Assembly: GCA_002753515.1 (NCBI GenBank)
Contig: PEAK01000007.1
Location: 31,964 to 95,963, forward strand
DNA: 64,000 bases
Direction: 5' to 3'
Source of the DNA: Magnetococcales bacterium
GTDB taxonomy: Bacteria; Pseudomonadota; Magnetococcia; Magnetococcales; UBA8363
Below the pieces are notes generated by a model. That model had not been told where the DNA came from and made no database searches. It saw nothing but the letters and a program-made list of their open reading frames with translations. The translations under genes and the position numbers were made by a program. Below are positions 35,260 to 44,227 of the stretch, in pieces; positions within the stretch are counted from its first letter, which is position 1, and every line of letters starts with the position of its first letter.

Positions 35260-35389
35260 GTCGTCAGGGGGTCCGCTTGTTTCGATCCCATGAACGGTAA
35301 AGCGGGGCACGACACAGTACCCCACGCAGCAGCAGATTTGAATGCGGATTTGAACAGGGAATCCAACGACAAGGGGAGCAACAGGGCGA

Positions 35390-35827
35390 TTATTCGTCCT
35401 CGTAACTACGAACCACTTTTTCGCGATTTTCCGCCCTGGTTTTGCAACTGATACACTGATCCGTCACCGGTCGGGCTTCAAGACGCCTGAGGCCAATTTC
35501 CACACCACACTCCTCGCAGTAACCATAGTCGTTGGCCTCAATGGCCTCCATGGTCCGCTCGATCTTGGAGATCAGCTTGCGTTCCCGGTCTCGCGTCCGC
35601 AGTTCAAAGTTACGGTCGGTTTCCAAGGTGGCACGGTCCGCCGGGTCGGCAAATGCCGCTTTCTCCTCGGTCATAACCGAAACCGTTTTGGTTGCCTCTT
35701 CCAAAAGCTGTTTTTTCCATTCGGCAAGGAGCCGATGGAAGAAGGCCCGTTGCCGGGGCTCCATGTAGGCCTCCTCCTCAGAGGGGCGATAGCCTTGAGG
35801 AAGAACGATGTCTGCAATTTTCGTCAT
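35390..35827 (-). CDS. dksA: RNA polymerase-binding transcription factor DksA
   Basis: 145 residues. A long coiled coil with an Asp-rich tip (AFADPADRATLETDRNFELR) precedes the zinc finger CEECGVEIGLRRLEARP...CISC with four cysteines. DksA enters the RNA polymerase secondary channel and acts with ppGpp on stable RNA and flagellar promoters, so its position beside the flagellin block is of interest. GGAGA precedes the ATG. Confidence 0.93.
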   Translation of the reverse strand: MTKIADIVLPQGYRPSEEEAYMEPRQRAFFHRLLAEWKKQLLEEATKTVSVMTEEKAAFADPADRATLETDRNFELRTRDRERKLISKIERTMEAIEANDYGYCEECGVEIGLRRLEARPVTDQCISCKTRAENREKVVRSYEDE

Positions 35828-35955
35828 GTGAAAAGGTCTCCAATAAAAAGCATGCCCATTCTATTGTCCCTTCCCCATTTTGTCAATCAGACAGTGTTGT
35901 ATACAGGATCCTTTCGCCAAAATTCCCTGGAACCTGCAGTAACCTGGAAACATAT

Positions 35956-36106
35956 TAAACCACAGCTATCTTGGGATGCGCAGTTCTTGTCATCCCCGCG
36001 AAAGCGGGGATCCAGAAAGTCAGGGAAAGGTGTGTAGACTCCCTGGATCCCCGCTTTCGCGGGGATGACGCTAGAAAACTACGTAACTCGCGGTGGTTGC
36101 GGTTTA
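35956..36106. repeat. Small palindromic mobile repeat, family A, copy 3
   Basis: 151 bp, inverted relative to copies 1 and 2. Ends are TAAACCACA (35956-35964) and TGCGGTTTA (36098-36106). Two opposed CCCCGCGAAAGCGGGG-type palindromes lie inside, separated by AGTCAGGGAAAGG... The last three bases on the minus strand, TAA, are the stop codon of the FAD-linked oxidase gene. Confidence 0.8.
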
Positions 36107-37513
36107 AATCAATGTTCGGACCACGGGCCAAACTTTTCCTGGATTCAACAGCCCAAGGGGATCAAAAATTTTTTTAATCTCTCTTTGCAGGTTAAGGCAA
36201 TTGGCATCCAATTCCCAGGCGATGTAATCCCGTTTTTGTGTCCCGACCCCATGCTCACCCGACAAGGAACCATCCAGATCGAGTACCAGGCGAAACAAAC
36301 GATCCAGGACGCCGGGTACCCGGGCCATGGTTGGCTGATCCTTGGGATCCACCAGGAGGTTGACGTGTATATTGCCATTACCGGCATGACCAAAATTGAT
36401 TATGGGAATGCCCGATTCTTTGGAAATACCTTGCAACCCTTCCATCAGGGAAGGCAACTTGGAAACCGGAACCACGACATCCTCATTGATGCGCTTTGGA
36501 GCCAGTTTTTTTAAAATGGGGGCCAAAGCGCTGCGGGCCTCCCAAACCATGACCGCTTCCGGGCCGTCCACGGGGGGGGAACAGGCCAAAGGATTGAATT
36601 TTTTAATTTTTTCAATCATATCATCGGCCAGTTCCTTGAGACCATGGGCACCTCCAGCCACCTCCAGGAGCAGCATGGCACGCGCCTCCCCAGGGATATC
36701 CAAAGACGTTTCCCGACGCAAAAGATCCAGGGCGGTACCATCCAGGAATTCGATGGCGGAGGGCAACACAGGCGATGACAGCAACTGGACCACGGCGGCG
36801 GTAGCCTGTTCAACACTCGAAAAGGAAACGCGGGACAGATAGCGTTGTTCCGGGAGGGATGCCACCTTCAAAACGGCCCGGGTGATCACTGCCAGGGTTC
36901 CCTCGGAGCCGGTCAACAAGCGCGTCAGATCGAGACCGACAACACCCTTGGTCGTGCGTCCCCCGGTACGAAGCGTACTGCCATCCATCAGGACGGCATC
37001 CAGCCCCAACACCCAATCGCGGGTCACCCCCCAGCGCACCGCGCCCGGACCGGCGGAACACATGGCGATATTGCCCCCAATGCTGCACGCACGGGAAGAG
37101 GAGGGATCGGGCGGCCAGAACAGGGCATATTCTTTCAATTTGCTCTGCAAATCGGCATTCACAACACCCGTCTCAACCACAACATAGCGGTCGGGTACGG
37201 AAATCTCCAAAATACGGTTCAGCCGTTGCAGGGACAGGACGATCCCACCTTGAACCGGCAAGGATCCGCCCACATTCCCGGTACCCGCCCCCCTGGGGGT
37301 CACCGGGATGCGATGCTCGGTACACAAACGGAGTACGCCACAAACTTGATCCTGATTATTCGCCAGAGCAACGGCATCGGGCAACATGCGAAAGCCCGTA
37401 TTGTCCCAGGAATACGCCTCACGATCCGCCAATGAAGTCAGGAAACACTCCGCTCCCAGGAGATCGATCATCTCCTTTGCAACCGACCCGGACAGTTTCG
37501 ATACCGGGTTCAT
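36104..37513 (-). CDS. FAD-linked oxidase (GlcD/D-lactate dehydrogenase family)
   Basis: 469 residues. The PCMH-type FAD-binding domain shows TPRGAGTGNVGGSLPVQGG and GVVGLDLTRLLTGSEGTLAVIT; the C-terminal domain has INFGHAGNGNIHVNLLVDP and SGEHGVGTQKRDYI. The family oxidises 2-hydroxyacids (glycolate, D-lactate, D-2-hydroxyglutarate). No glcE/glcF partner is present, which favours a one-subunit D-lactate or 2-hydroxyacid dehydrogenase. The start overlaps the BON gene stop by 4 bases. The stop codon lies in a mobile repeat. Confidence 0.85.
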   Translation of the reverse strand: MNPVSKLSGSVAKEMIDLLGAECFLTSLADREAYSWDNTGFRMLPDAVALANNQDQVCGVLRLCTEHRIPVTPRGAGTGNVGGSLPVQGGIVLSLQRLNRILEISVPDRYVVVETGVVNADLQSKLKEYALFWPPDPSSSRACSIGGNIAMCSAGPGAVRWGVTRDWVLGLDAVLMDGSTLRTGGRTTKGVVGLDLTRLLTGSEGTLAVITRAVLKVASLPEQRYLSRVSFSSVEQATAAVVQLLSSPVLPSAIEFLDGTALDLLRRETSLDIPGEARAMLLLEVAGGAHGLKELADDMIEKIKKFNPLACSPPVDGPEAVMVWEARSALAPILKKLAPKRINEDVVVPVSKLPSLMEGLQGISKESGIPIINFGHAGNGNIHVNLLVDPKDQPTMARVPGVLDRLFRLVLDLDGSLSGEHGVGTQKRDYIAWELDANCLNLQREIKKIFDPLGLLNPGKVWPVVRTLI

Positions 37514-38142
37514 TTACCTGTCATATCACCGGCCTTGCGTTCCACCTTGTGTTCCGCAAGGGGGTAGGCCTTACTCTGAATCTCTATATAGGACACAACC
37601 TCTCGCACCCCGCTGACATTCTGGGCAATGCCAATGGCCCGATCCCGTTCCGACACCGTTTTGGCCATTCCCGTCAGGAAGACAACGCCCTTGGTGGTTT
37701 CGACATGAATATCCAACCCCCGGACCAGTTGGTCGGCCAGGATTCTGATTTTGACCTGGTTGGTAATCCACACATCCTCGGCAATCTCCCCGGCCGTCAC
37801 ATGCTGAACGACCAGTTCGGAGGCCACATCAACCACACCTTCCGTTTTTTTGGCAATGGCAATCGCCTGTCTGATTTCCTCCTTGGAGGAAGCGGTACCG
37901 GTCAAAAGCACCTTGCCCTTGTAAACCGTGACGTTGACGTTGCCAACCTGGACGGTTTCGCTCTTGACATAGGAGGAGCGGATCTTCCAGGCGATCCAGT
38001 TGTCCTCAACAAAGCTTTCCGGCCCACGTCTTTCTGCAACCATGTCCGTAGCAACCAATCCGCTGCCAGCAACCATGGGAACGCACCCTCCCAGGAGCAA
38101 CGCTGCGGCGACCACGACCATTACTCGCGAAAAAATGTCCAT
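37510..38142 (-). CDS. BON-domain lipoprotein (DolP/YraP-like)
   Basis: 210 residues. The signal ends in a lipobox (AAALLLGGCVPM). Two BON domains follow: TVQVGNVNVTVYKGKVLLTGTASSKEE and LVRGLDIHVETTKGVVFLTGMAKT. E. coli DolP with this layout binds anionic phospholipids and keeps the outer membrane intact. The nearby yraN, rsmI and lpoA reproduce the E. coli yraL-yraM-yraN-yraP neighbourhood, which supports the DolP reading. Confidence 0.85.
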   Translation of the reverse strand: MDIFSRVMVVVAAALLLGGCVPMVAGSGLVATDMVAERRGPESFVEDNWIAWKIRSSYVKSETVQVGNVNVTVYKGKVLLTGTASSKEEIRQAIAIAKKTEGVVDVASELVVQHVTAGEIAEDVWITNQVKIRILADQLVRGLDIHVETTKGVVFLTGMAKTVSERDRAIGIAQNVSGVREVVSYIEIQSKAYPLAEHKVERKAGDMTGK

Positions 38143-38350
38143 GCTGTCCCTCTATCGTATCTTTTAGGCATCCTGACCCGATGCCGATGTTTGGCCCCAA
38201 AGCAGCCGGCACACCATCCACATTCAAGAACAGCAATTTTCAATGCTTGCTGCAATTAAGGCAAGTCAAAAAATGCATTGGCAGCGTCGCAAACGTCATT
38301 TCATGCTCTTTTTTACCAATACATTCTGTGAATTCACCCCGGTTCACGGC

Positions 38351-38731
38351 TCACCATCCGGGACGAAACGCATCTTCAATCCACTCAAGCTGCCAGTTGC
38401 GCGTCCTCCTGGCCACCAAAATGACATCAAAACGACAACAACACCCCACCAGCTCCGGATGCTTTTGCAAGTAGGATTCGGCTGCCAGGATCAAGCGATT
38501 TTGCTTAACGCCATGAACGGATTCAGCGATGGTATCCATGGCAACGGTTGGGTGCAGACTTCGGGTACGCACCTCACAAAAAATCAGGTTATCGTCCTTC
38601 CTGGCGATGATATCGATTTCCCCCTGGCGGATCGCATAATTTTTTTCAAGGATTTCGTATGCATGCTTTTTCAGATGCTCGGCGGCCAGGGATTCACCCT
38701 GGCGTCCCAGCCAGTGACGCCAGGAGGTCAT
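38351..38731 (-). CDS. yraN: YraN family (UPF0102) nuclease-fold protein
   Basis: 126 residues. WRHWLGRQGESLAAEHLKKHAYEILEKNYAIRQGEIDIIARKDD...CEVRTRS fits UPF0102, whose fold is like Holliday-junction and restriction nucleases (GEID and ExR/K motifs). Its cellular role is not settled. Its start overlaps the rsmI stop by 4 bases. A ~208-base gap to the BON gene downstream contains no other gene that I can support. Confidence 0.9.
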   Translation of the reverse strand: MTSWRHWLGRQGESLAAEHLKKHAYEILEKNYAIRQGEIDIIARKDDNLIFCEVRTRSLHPTVAMDTIAESVHGVKQNRLILAAESYLQKHPELVGCCCRFDVILVARRTRNWQLEWIEDAFRPGW

Positions 38732-39606
38732 GACGTTGACCTGAGACGCAGAGCCAATTGATAGATCTGGCTCGCCGGTAGTCCGGTTTGGGCCGCCACC
38801 AATCGTGCCGTTTCTTTGACTTTCATTCCACTCTTCAAGGCGACCGCGATCTGATCCGCCACCGAGGCGGCATCCAGCGTTGGTTTGACGGCGTCTGCCC
38901 CCTCGATAACGATAACCATTTCCCCACGCGGCGGAAATTCTTCAAAGAATACGGCCAGGTCACCAAGACTCCCACGATGCCAGCTCTCATGGATTTTCGT
39001 CAACTCCCTGGCCACCACCGCCCGTCGCCCTGGACCCAAACCAGTCGCCAAATCTTTCAGGGTGGCACAAAGACGTACCGGGGATTCAAACAGAAGAATC
39101 GTCCGTTCTTCAGAGTGGAATGCCTGGATCATCGCCGACCGCACCCGACCTTTACGCGGTAGAAATCCTTCAAAAACAAATCTGTCTATTAAAAAACCAC
39201 TGCCGAGAAGTGCCGTTGTAACCGATGAAGGGCCAGGCAACACAGTAAGCGGCAAAGAGGCCAATACCACCTCCCGGATCAATGGCCCCCCCGGATCACT
39301 GATGCCCGGGCAGCCTGCATCACTCACCAGGGCAATGGAGCTTCCATCCCGCAACTGCTGGAGAATCCATGGAATTCTCATAGGACTGTTGTGTTCGGTC
39401 AAACTCATTCTGCGCGTGGCGATGTCGTAATGACGACACAAAATTCCGCTTAAACGCGTATCCTCCGCCAGGATGCACGAAACCGATTTCAATACCCGTA
39501 CCGCACGCACGGTCATATCCTCAAGGTTGCCAATCGGGGTCGGAACGATGTACAAAGTGCCTGTGACTGTCTCCAATTGCAATCCTGCCTTCGTGGGAAT
39601 GTTCAT
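38728..39606 (-). CDS. rsmI: 16S rRNA (cytidine1402-2'-O)-methyltransferase
   Basis: 292 residues. GTLYIVPTPIGNLEDMTVRA, LAEDTRLSGILCRHYDI and SDAGCPGISDPGGPLI are the RsmI signature of the tetrapyrrole-methylase fold, and a LLFESPVRL block follows. It methylates C1402 in the ribosomal decoding centre. The annotated ATG shares CATG with a possible start of the divergent lpoA. Internal TTG codons could give a shorter N-terminus and remove the overlap. Confidence 0.94.
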   Translation of the reverse strand: MNIPTKAGLQLETVTGTLYIVPTPIGNLEDMTVRAVRVLKSVSCILAEDTRLSGILCRHYDIATRRMSLTEHNSPMRIPWILQQLRDGSSIALVSDAGCPGISDPGGPLIREVVLASLPLTVLPGPSSVTTALLGSGFLIDRFVFEGFLPRKGRVRSAMIQAFHSEERTILLFESPVRLCATLKDLATGLGPGRRAVVARELTKIHESWHRGSLGDLAVFFEEFPPRGEMVIVIEGADAVKPTLDAASVADQIAVALKSGMKVKETARLVAAQTGLPASQIYQLALRLRSTS

Positions 39607-39640
39607 GCGTACTTACAATTGCGTCTGTCCACAGCTCAGA

Positions 39641-41734
39641 ATGCCGGCAGCATCCAGCCTGTCCGTTCTGGCAAGGGGCCTGTTCTGGTTCCTCGTGCTG
39701 GCCTCACTGCTGGCCGGGGGCTGCACCACTACCGCGGTCGAAAAAAAAGGGGATCCGGTCGCAAGCAAAGTCCAGGACACGCCCGTCCCGAAAGCCCGAA
39801 TAGTGGACAAATCCCTCAAACCCGAGGACATGATCGCAGAGGCTCGGGGACTTGTCGAGAAAAACAGACTCGAAGCCGCCATCACCCTTTACCAACGCAT
39901 CATTGACGACTTCGGCCAAACACCCCAGGCCAATGAAGCCCGTTATCGCCTGGGAAATCACCTGATGCTCCAGGGGCAATCGGACCAGGCATGGACACTG
40001 TTTTCGGAAGCCGGTTCCCGACCGGATCACCCCTTTTCCTGGGAAAGTTTGATACTCGCCGGGGATATTCAAGCACAACGCGGTGATTGGGCGGGAGCCT
40101 GGACTCAGTGGATCAAAGTGGCTTGGTCACCGGCATCCCAGAAACAGGGTGCCACGGCTTGGCAGCGTTTAATCAAAAGCTACGCCCAATACGGCAACGC
40201 GGAAAACACCCAGCGGTTGTTTCAAATACTGCCCCCCGGTCAATTAAGCCAGGATCAGGCCCGCATCACGCTGGCAACCATTGATCAGATTGACACGGAA
40301 AGGTTGAAACAGCTCCACGCCCTGCAACCACCCAATTCGGCACTGGCACCCTTGTTTGCCTTGATCCTGGGTGACCGTCAATACCAGGAAGGGGGTACTG
40401 GCGCGCAAGGGGCCAAGGATTATTGGCAGTCGGCCCGGGCTAGCGATGTGACCTCGCAAGAGGCCCAACGTCGCTTGACACCTGGCGAAAACAAGCAAGG
40501 ATTGATCGTCGGTCTGCTCCTCCCTTTGAGTGGGGAACATGAAAATCTTGGAAAAAACCTCCTGAAGGCCGCAAAAAAGGCTTTGCGTGATTATCCCGAC
40601 ACCAAAATCATTCTCAAAGTCAGCGACAGTCACGGCAAAGCGGACGAAGCCAAGCGGGCCATGGAACAGTTTCACACCGAGGGGGTCGGTGCCGTCATTG
40701 GGCCGGTCTTCCACGATGAAGCCAAAGCCGCTGCTGAAGTGGCGGTACGTTACAACATGCCGACGATCACCTTGAATCCACGAGCCGATGTCAGTCGTCC
40801 CGGCACCAACGTCTTCCAAAACGCCTTCATTCCTGAAAATGAAGGTCAGTTCATGGCCAGGGTGGCCATCGAAGAAAAAAAATTGCATCGATTCGCGGTG
40901 CTGGCCCCTGAGTCCGAATATGGACACCTCCTGACCCAAGCCTTTTCGGATGCTGTGCAAAAATTGGGTGGCACCATTGTCCGCGTCACATTCTTTCCGC
41001 CGGGTACCAACGATTTTTCACCCTGGATCAAAGCACTGCTCAATGCCGACCCCAAAGATCCCAACAGCGCACCCCCTTCAGGCAAAAATTCAGGCGCAAT
41101 GGCATCGGTCGACTTTGACGGTTTGTTCCTGCCGGCCAACGCCCAGGAAGTCCGGCTCATTCTGCCACAAACCGCTTTCTACAAGTTGCGTCAACCTTCT
41201 GTCACTTTCCTGGGGACATCCTTGTGGAACAAGCCCGAACTGTTCAAGGAAGGCACCGATTCCCTCCAGGGGGCCTATTTTTGTGATATAGACGAAACTG
41301 CACGCAATCGTTTCAACACATCGTTCCAACAGGCATGGAAAGAATCGCCCTCCACCCTGGATATGTTGGCTTATGATTCGATCGCCCTGATCGCCCAGGC
41401 TTTGCGGGTGGAACGCATGTCCGGCCAGCCTTGGACTCAAGCCCTGAAAGGGGGACAGCGCATCTATGGTGCGGCAGGGGTGGTCTACTTTGATGAAGCG
41501 GGACAAAGTCGCAGAAATTATTCCCTGTACCGTATCGAAGGAAATGGTCCGAAAAGGTTGGATCCCCCCGCATGGCAGGATCAAACCGCCCCGGGTATCG
41601 TTGCCGACGATAAGGCTCCCTTCGCACCCGCTTCAACCAATGGGGGAATGGTCAATCCGGTCGGGCAAATGCCAAGGGATGATGGCGGCAATACCCTTCC
41701 CAATCCAGGGGGAACCAGACCGACCTATTTTTGA
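39641..41734 (+). CDS. LpoA-like penicillin-binding protein activator, lipoprotein
   Basis: 697 residues from the ATG at 39641, giving a compact lipoprotein signal (GLFWFLVLASLLAGGC); the ATG at 39605 is an alternative and neither has a strong ribosome site. Residues ~55-280 are helical TPR-like repeats. From GLIVGLLLPLSGEHENLGKN on, the protein is a type 1 periplasmic-binding fold (GVGAVIGPVFHDEAKAAAEV, RFAVLAPESEYG). E. coli LpoA activates PBP1a from the outer membrane. It is divergent from rsmI, as in E. coli. Confidence 0.85.
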   Translation: MPAASSLSVLARGLFWFLVLASLLAGGCTTTAVEKKGDPVASKVQDTPVPKARIVDKSLKPEDMIAEARGLVEKNRLEAAITLYQRIIDDFGQTPQANEARYRLGNHLMLQGQSDQAWTLFSEAGSRPDHPFSWESLILAGDIQAQRGDWAGAWTQWIKVAWSPASQKQGATAWQRLIKSYAQYGNAENTQRLFQILPPGQLSQDQARITLATIDQIDTERLKQLHALQPPNSALAPLFALILGDRQYQEGGTGAQGAKDYWQSARASDVTSQEAQRRLTPGENKQGLIVGLLLPLSGEHENLGKNLLKAAKKALRDYPDTKIILKVSDSHGKADEAKRAMEQFHTEGVGAVIGPVFHDEAKAAAEVAVRYNMPTITLNPRADVSRPGTNVFQNAFIPENEGQFMARVAIEEKKLHRFAVLAPESEYGHLLTQAFSDAVQKLGGTIVRVTFFPPGTNDFSPWIKALLNADPKDPNSAPPSGKNSGAMASVDFDGLFLPANAQEVRLILPQTAFYKLRQPSVTFLGTSLWNKPELFKEGTDSLQGAYFCDIDETARNRFNTSFQQAWKESPSTLDMLAYDSIALIAQALRVERMSGQPWTQALKGGQRIYGAAGVVYFDEAGQSRRNYSLYRIEGNGPKRLDPPAWQDQTAPGIVADDKAPFAPASTNGGMVNPVGQMPRDDGGNTLPNPGGTRPTYF

Positions 41735-41867
41735 ACGTTTGGCACATCTTTTCCATGACCAGGCATCAGAATTATGTCAAAATATGTCATGATGGCGGTG
41801 GTGGCGAGAGGGGGCTCTTCAGGCAACCTGGGACCACCTTGGTATTCTTGCAGGTTGGGGTGGCTCC

Positions 41868-42278
41868 ATGAAATGCCTCATCGTTGATGACCAAATAGAA
41901 AACAGGCTGGTTCTGGCCAAGGTGATGGATCCCTACGCCCAATGCGACCAAGCTGTGGACGGAGCGGAAGCGGTCGAGTTGTTCGCCATGCACCTGCGGG
42001 AAGGACAGCCCTATGACTTGGTTCTCATGGATATCATGATGCCTGTCATGGACGGACAGGAAGCCCTGCGCAAAATGCGTGAACTCGAAGATGAAGCTGG
42101 GATACTCCAGGAAAACCAGTCGGCAATCGTCATGGTGACGGCTGTGGATGCCACCTCGGAGATGAAACGGGCTTTCGAGGAGGGACGCTGTACCGGATAT
42201 ATCAACAAGCCCATCAGTCGCGGCAAAATCCTGGTTAAACTGAGTGAGCTCGGTGTCAGTCCCAAGGTATGGTGGTAA
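41868..42278 (+). CDS. Single-domain response regulator (CheY-like)
   Basis: 136 residues, a receiver domain only. Acidic pocket D7/D8, phosphorylation site D55 in LVLMDIMMPVMDG, T91 and K114 (YINKPIS) are all in place. It has no output domain, so it signals by protein contact or phosphotransfer. No histidine kinase or chemotaxis gene adjoins it. A 133-base gap separates it from lpoA. It converges on glmS. Confidence 0.85.
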   Translation: MKCLIVDDQIENRLVLAKVMDPYAQCDQAVDGAEAVELFAMHLREGQPYDLVLMDIMMPVMDGQEALRKMRELEDEAGILQENQSAIVMVTAVDATSEMKRAFEEGRCTGYINKPISRGKILVKLSELGVSPKVWW

Positions 42279-42323
42279 TCATCGTCCCCGTCATGCCCGC
42301 CGACACTTTGAAATCTCACAACA

Positions 42324-44156
42324 TCATTCCACGGTAACACTTTTGGCCAAGTTACGCGGCTGATCCACATCGGTACCTTTGAGTACGGCGATGTGGTACG
42401 CCAAGAGCTGTAACGGCACCACATATAAAATAGGGGCGGTCATTTCGCCACAGGGACCCATGGGGATCAAATCATCCACCCGATCTTCATGGCGCTGCTC
42501 CTCGGGGTGACCCTGGGTGATCACAACCAAACGCCCTCCCCGTGCCCGAGCCTCTTCCAAATTGCTCACCACCTTTTCAAACAGATGGTCTTGGGGTGCC
42601 ACGACCACAACCGGCAATTCTTCATCAATCAAGGCAATAGGTCCGTGTTTCATCTCTCCGGCGGCATACCCTTCGGCGTGAATGTAGGATATCTCCTTCA
42701 ACTTCAGGGCACCCTCAAGCGCAATAGGGTAACAAGAACCCCGACCGAGGAAAAGAAACCCTTGGGCATACATTAATTTTTGCGCCAAGAGTTGGATATC
42801 CCTGTCCCGTACCAAAACGTGTTCCATCAGCGCCGGGATCTGCATCAACTCTTCCACCAGCTCTTTTTCCCGTTCACGGGAAAGGCGACCATTGGCCCGA
42901 CCACAAGCGATCGCCAAACAGGCCAACACCAATAATTGCGTTGTAAATGCCTTGGTCGAAGCCACACCGATTTCCGGACCCGCCTGGGTATAAAGAACCC
43001 CGTCTGATTCCCGCGCTATGGTGGATTCGGGTACATTGACAATGCCCAAAACCTTCTGGCCCACCTGTTTGCCATATCGCATGGCGGCAATGGTATCGGC
43101 GGTTTCGCCACTCTGCGAAATAACAACCATCATGGAACCCGGGAGATTGGGTGGCTCCCGATAGCGGTATTCCGAAGCAATCTCGACCCCAACTGGAATT
43201 TTGGCCAATTTTTCAATCCAATAACGCGCCACCATGCCTGCATGCAGCGATGTTCCACACGCCACGATACTTAAAAACGTGATTTGCGATAAATCAATCC
43301 TCTCCACCAGGGTCGCCACATCCACCGTACGTTGATAGGGATGGATAAGGCCCTTGAGCGTCTCCCCGAGTACGGAAGGCTGTTCAAAAATTTCTTTCTG
43401 CATATAATGGCGGTACGGCCATTTGTCGGCGGTATCGGCATTGACGCGAGAATGCTTGACGGGGCGGGCCAGGGGCTGACCGGAAAGATCGGTAATCTCG
43501 ACCTCTTTGCGCCCAATGGTAACAAAATCGTCATCCTCCAAGAAGATCATCCGCCTGGTATAAGGTACCAATGGCTGGGCGTCCGAAGCCAGGAAATGCT
43601 CCCCCTCCCCCAGCCCGATGATCAAGGGCGAGCCGCGCCGGGCGGCAAACATTCTGTCCTCGACCCCTTCTATCAAGATGCCCAAGGCAAAGGCCCCTTC
43701 CAGAAAGCGAATGGCTTGCCGGGCAGCATCCTGCGGACTCAAACCTTTTTTAAGTTCCCGCTCGACCAAATGCGGTATGACTTCGGTATCGGTATCGGAA
43801 TGAAATACAACACCCTCACTGGACAACTCTTTGCGCAAACTGCGGTAATTCTCAATAATACCGTTATGGACCACCACCACACGCTCTGATCGATGGGGAT
43901 GGGCATTGGTTTCCGTAGGTGCCCCATGGGTGGCCCAACGGGTATGACCGATCCCCAGGAAACCCGTCAGAGGCTTGAGCTTGATCAAATTTTCCAGGTT
44001 AAGCAATTTACCTTCCGAACGTCTGATATCGATTCGACCATCGTGACCGACAGCGACACCGGCAGAATCGTACCCACGGTATTCCAAACGTCGCAGCCCC
44101 TCCAGAAGCACTGGAGTGGCGTTACGCTCGCCTATGATGCCGATGATACCACACAC
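42324..44156 (-). CDS. glmS: Glutamine-fructose-6-phosphate aminotransferase (isomerising)
   Basis: 610 residues, standard length. C2 in MCGIIGIIGER is the glutaminase nucleophile. HTRWATHGAPTETNAHPH and the two SIS domains (LSIVACGTSLHAG, ISQSGETADT, FLGRGSCYPIALEGALKLKE) are complete, ending AKSVTVE. It makes glucosamine-6-phosphate for peptidoglycan and LPS. It is downstream of glmU. I found no glmS ribozyme-like leader in the short 71-base gap. Confidence 0.97.
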   Translation of the reverse strand: MCGIIGIIGERNATPVLLEGLRRLEYRGYDSAGVAVGHDGRIDIRRSEGKLLNLENLIKLKPLTGFLGIGHTRWATHGAPTETNAHPHRSERVVVVHNGIIENYRSLRKELSSEGVVFHSDTDTEVIPHLVERELKKGLSPQDAARQAIRFLEGAFALGILIEGVEDRMFAARRGSPLIIGLGEGEHFLASDAQPLVPYTRRMIFLEDDDFVTIGRKEVEITDLSGQPLARPVKHSRVNADTADKWPYRHYMQKEIFEQPSVLGETLKGLIHPYQRTVDVATLVERIDLSQITFLSIVACGTSLHAGMVARYWIEKLAKIPVGVEIASEYRYREPPNLPGSMMVVISQSGETADTIAAMRYGKQVGQKVLGIVNVPESTIARESDGVLYTQAGPEIGVASTKAFTTQLLVLACLAIACGRANGRLSREREKELVEELMQIPALMEHVLVRDRDIQLLAQKLMYAQGFLFLGRGSCYPIALEGALKLKEISYIHAEGYAAGEMKHGPIALIDEELPVVVVAPQDHLFEKVVSNLEEARARGGRLVVITQGHPEEQRHEDRVDDLIPMGPCGEMTAPILYVVPLQLLAYHIAVLKGTDVDQPRNLAKSVTVE

Positions 44157-44227
44157 AGCCGTTAGCCCCTTACCAAGAGTCCATGCAACCCACAGAACGT
44201 CCCAACGTCAACCGGGGATGGCAGGGA

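Noticed and set aside
44157..44227. glmS ribozyme upstream of glmS
   Set aside because: The glmU-glmS gap is only 71 bases and lacks the pseudoknotted core; glmS follows glmU as a simple operon.
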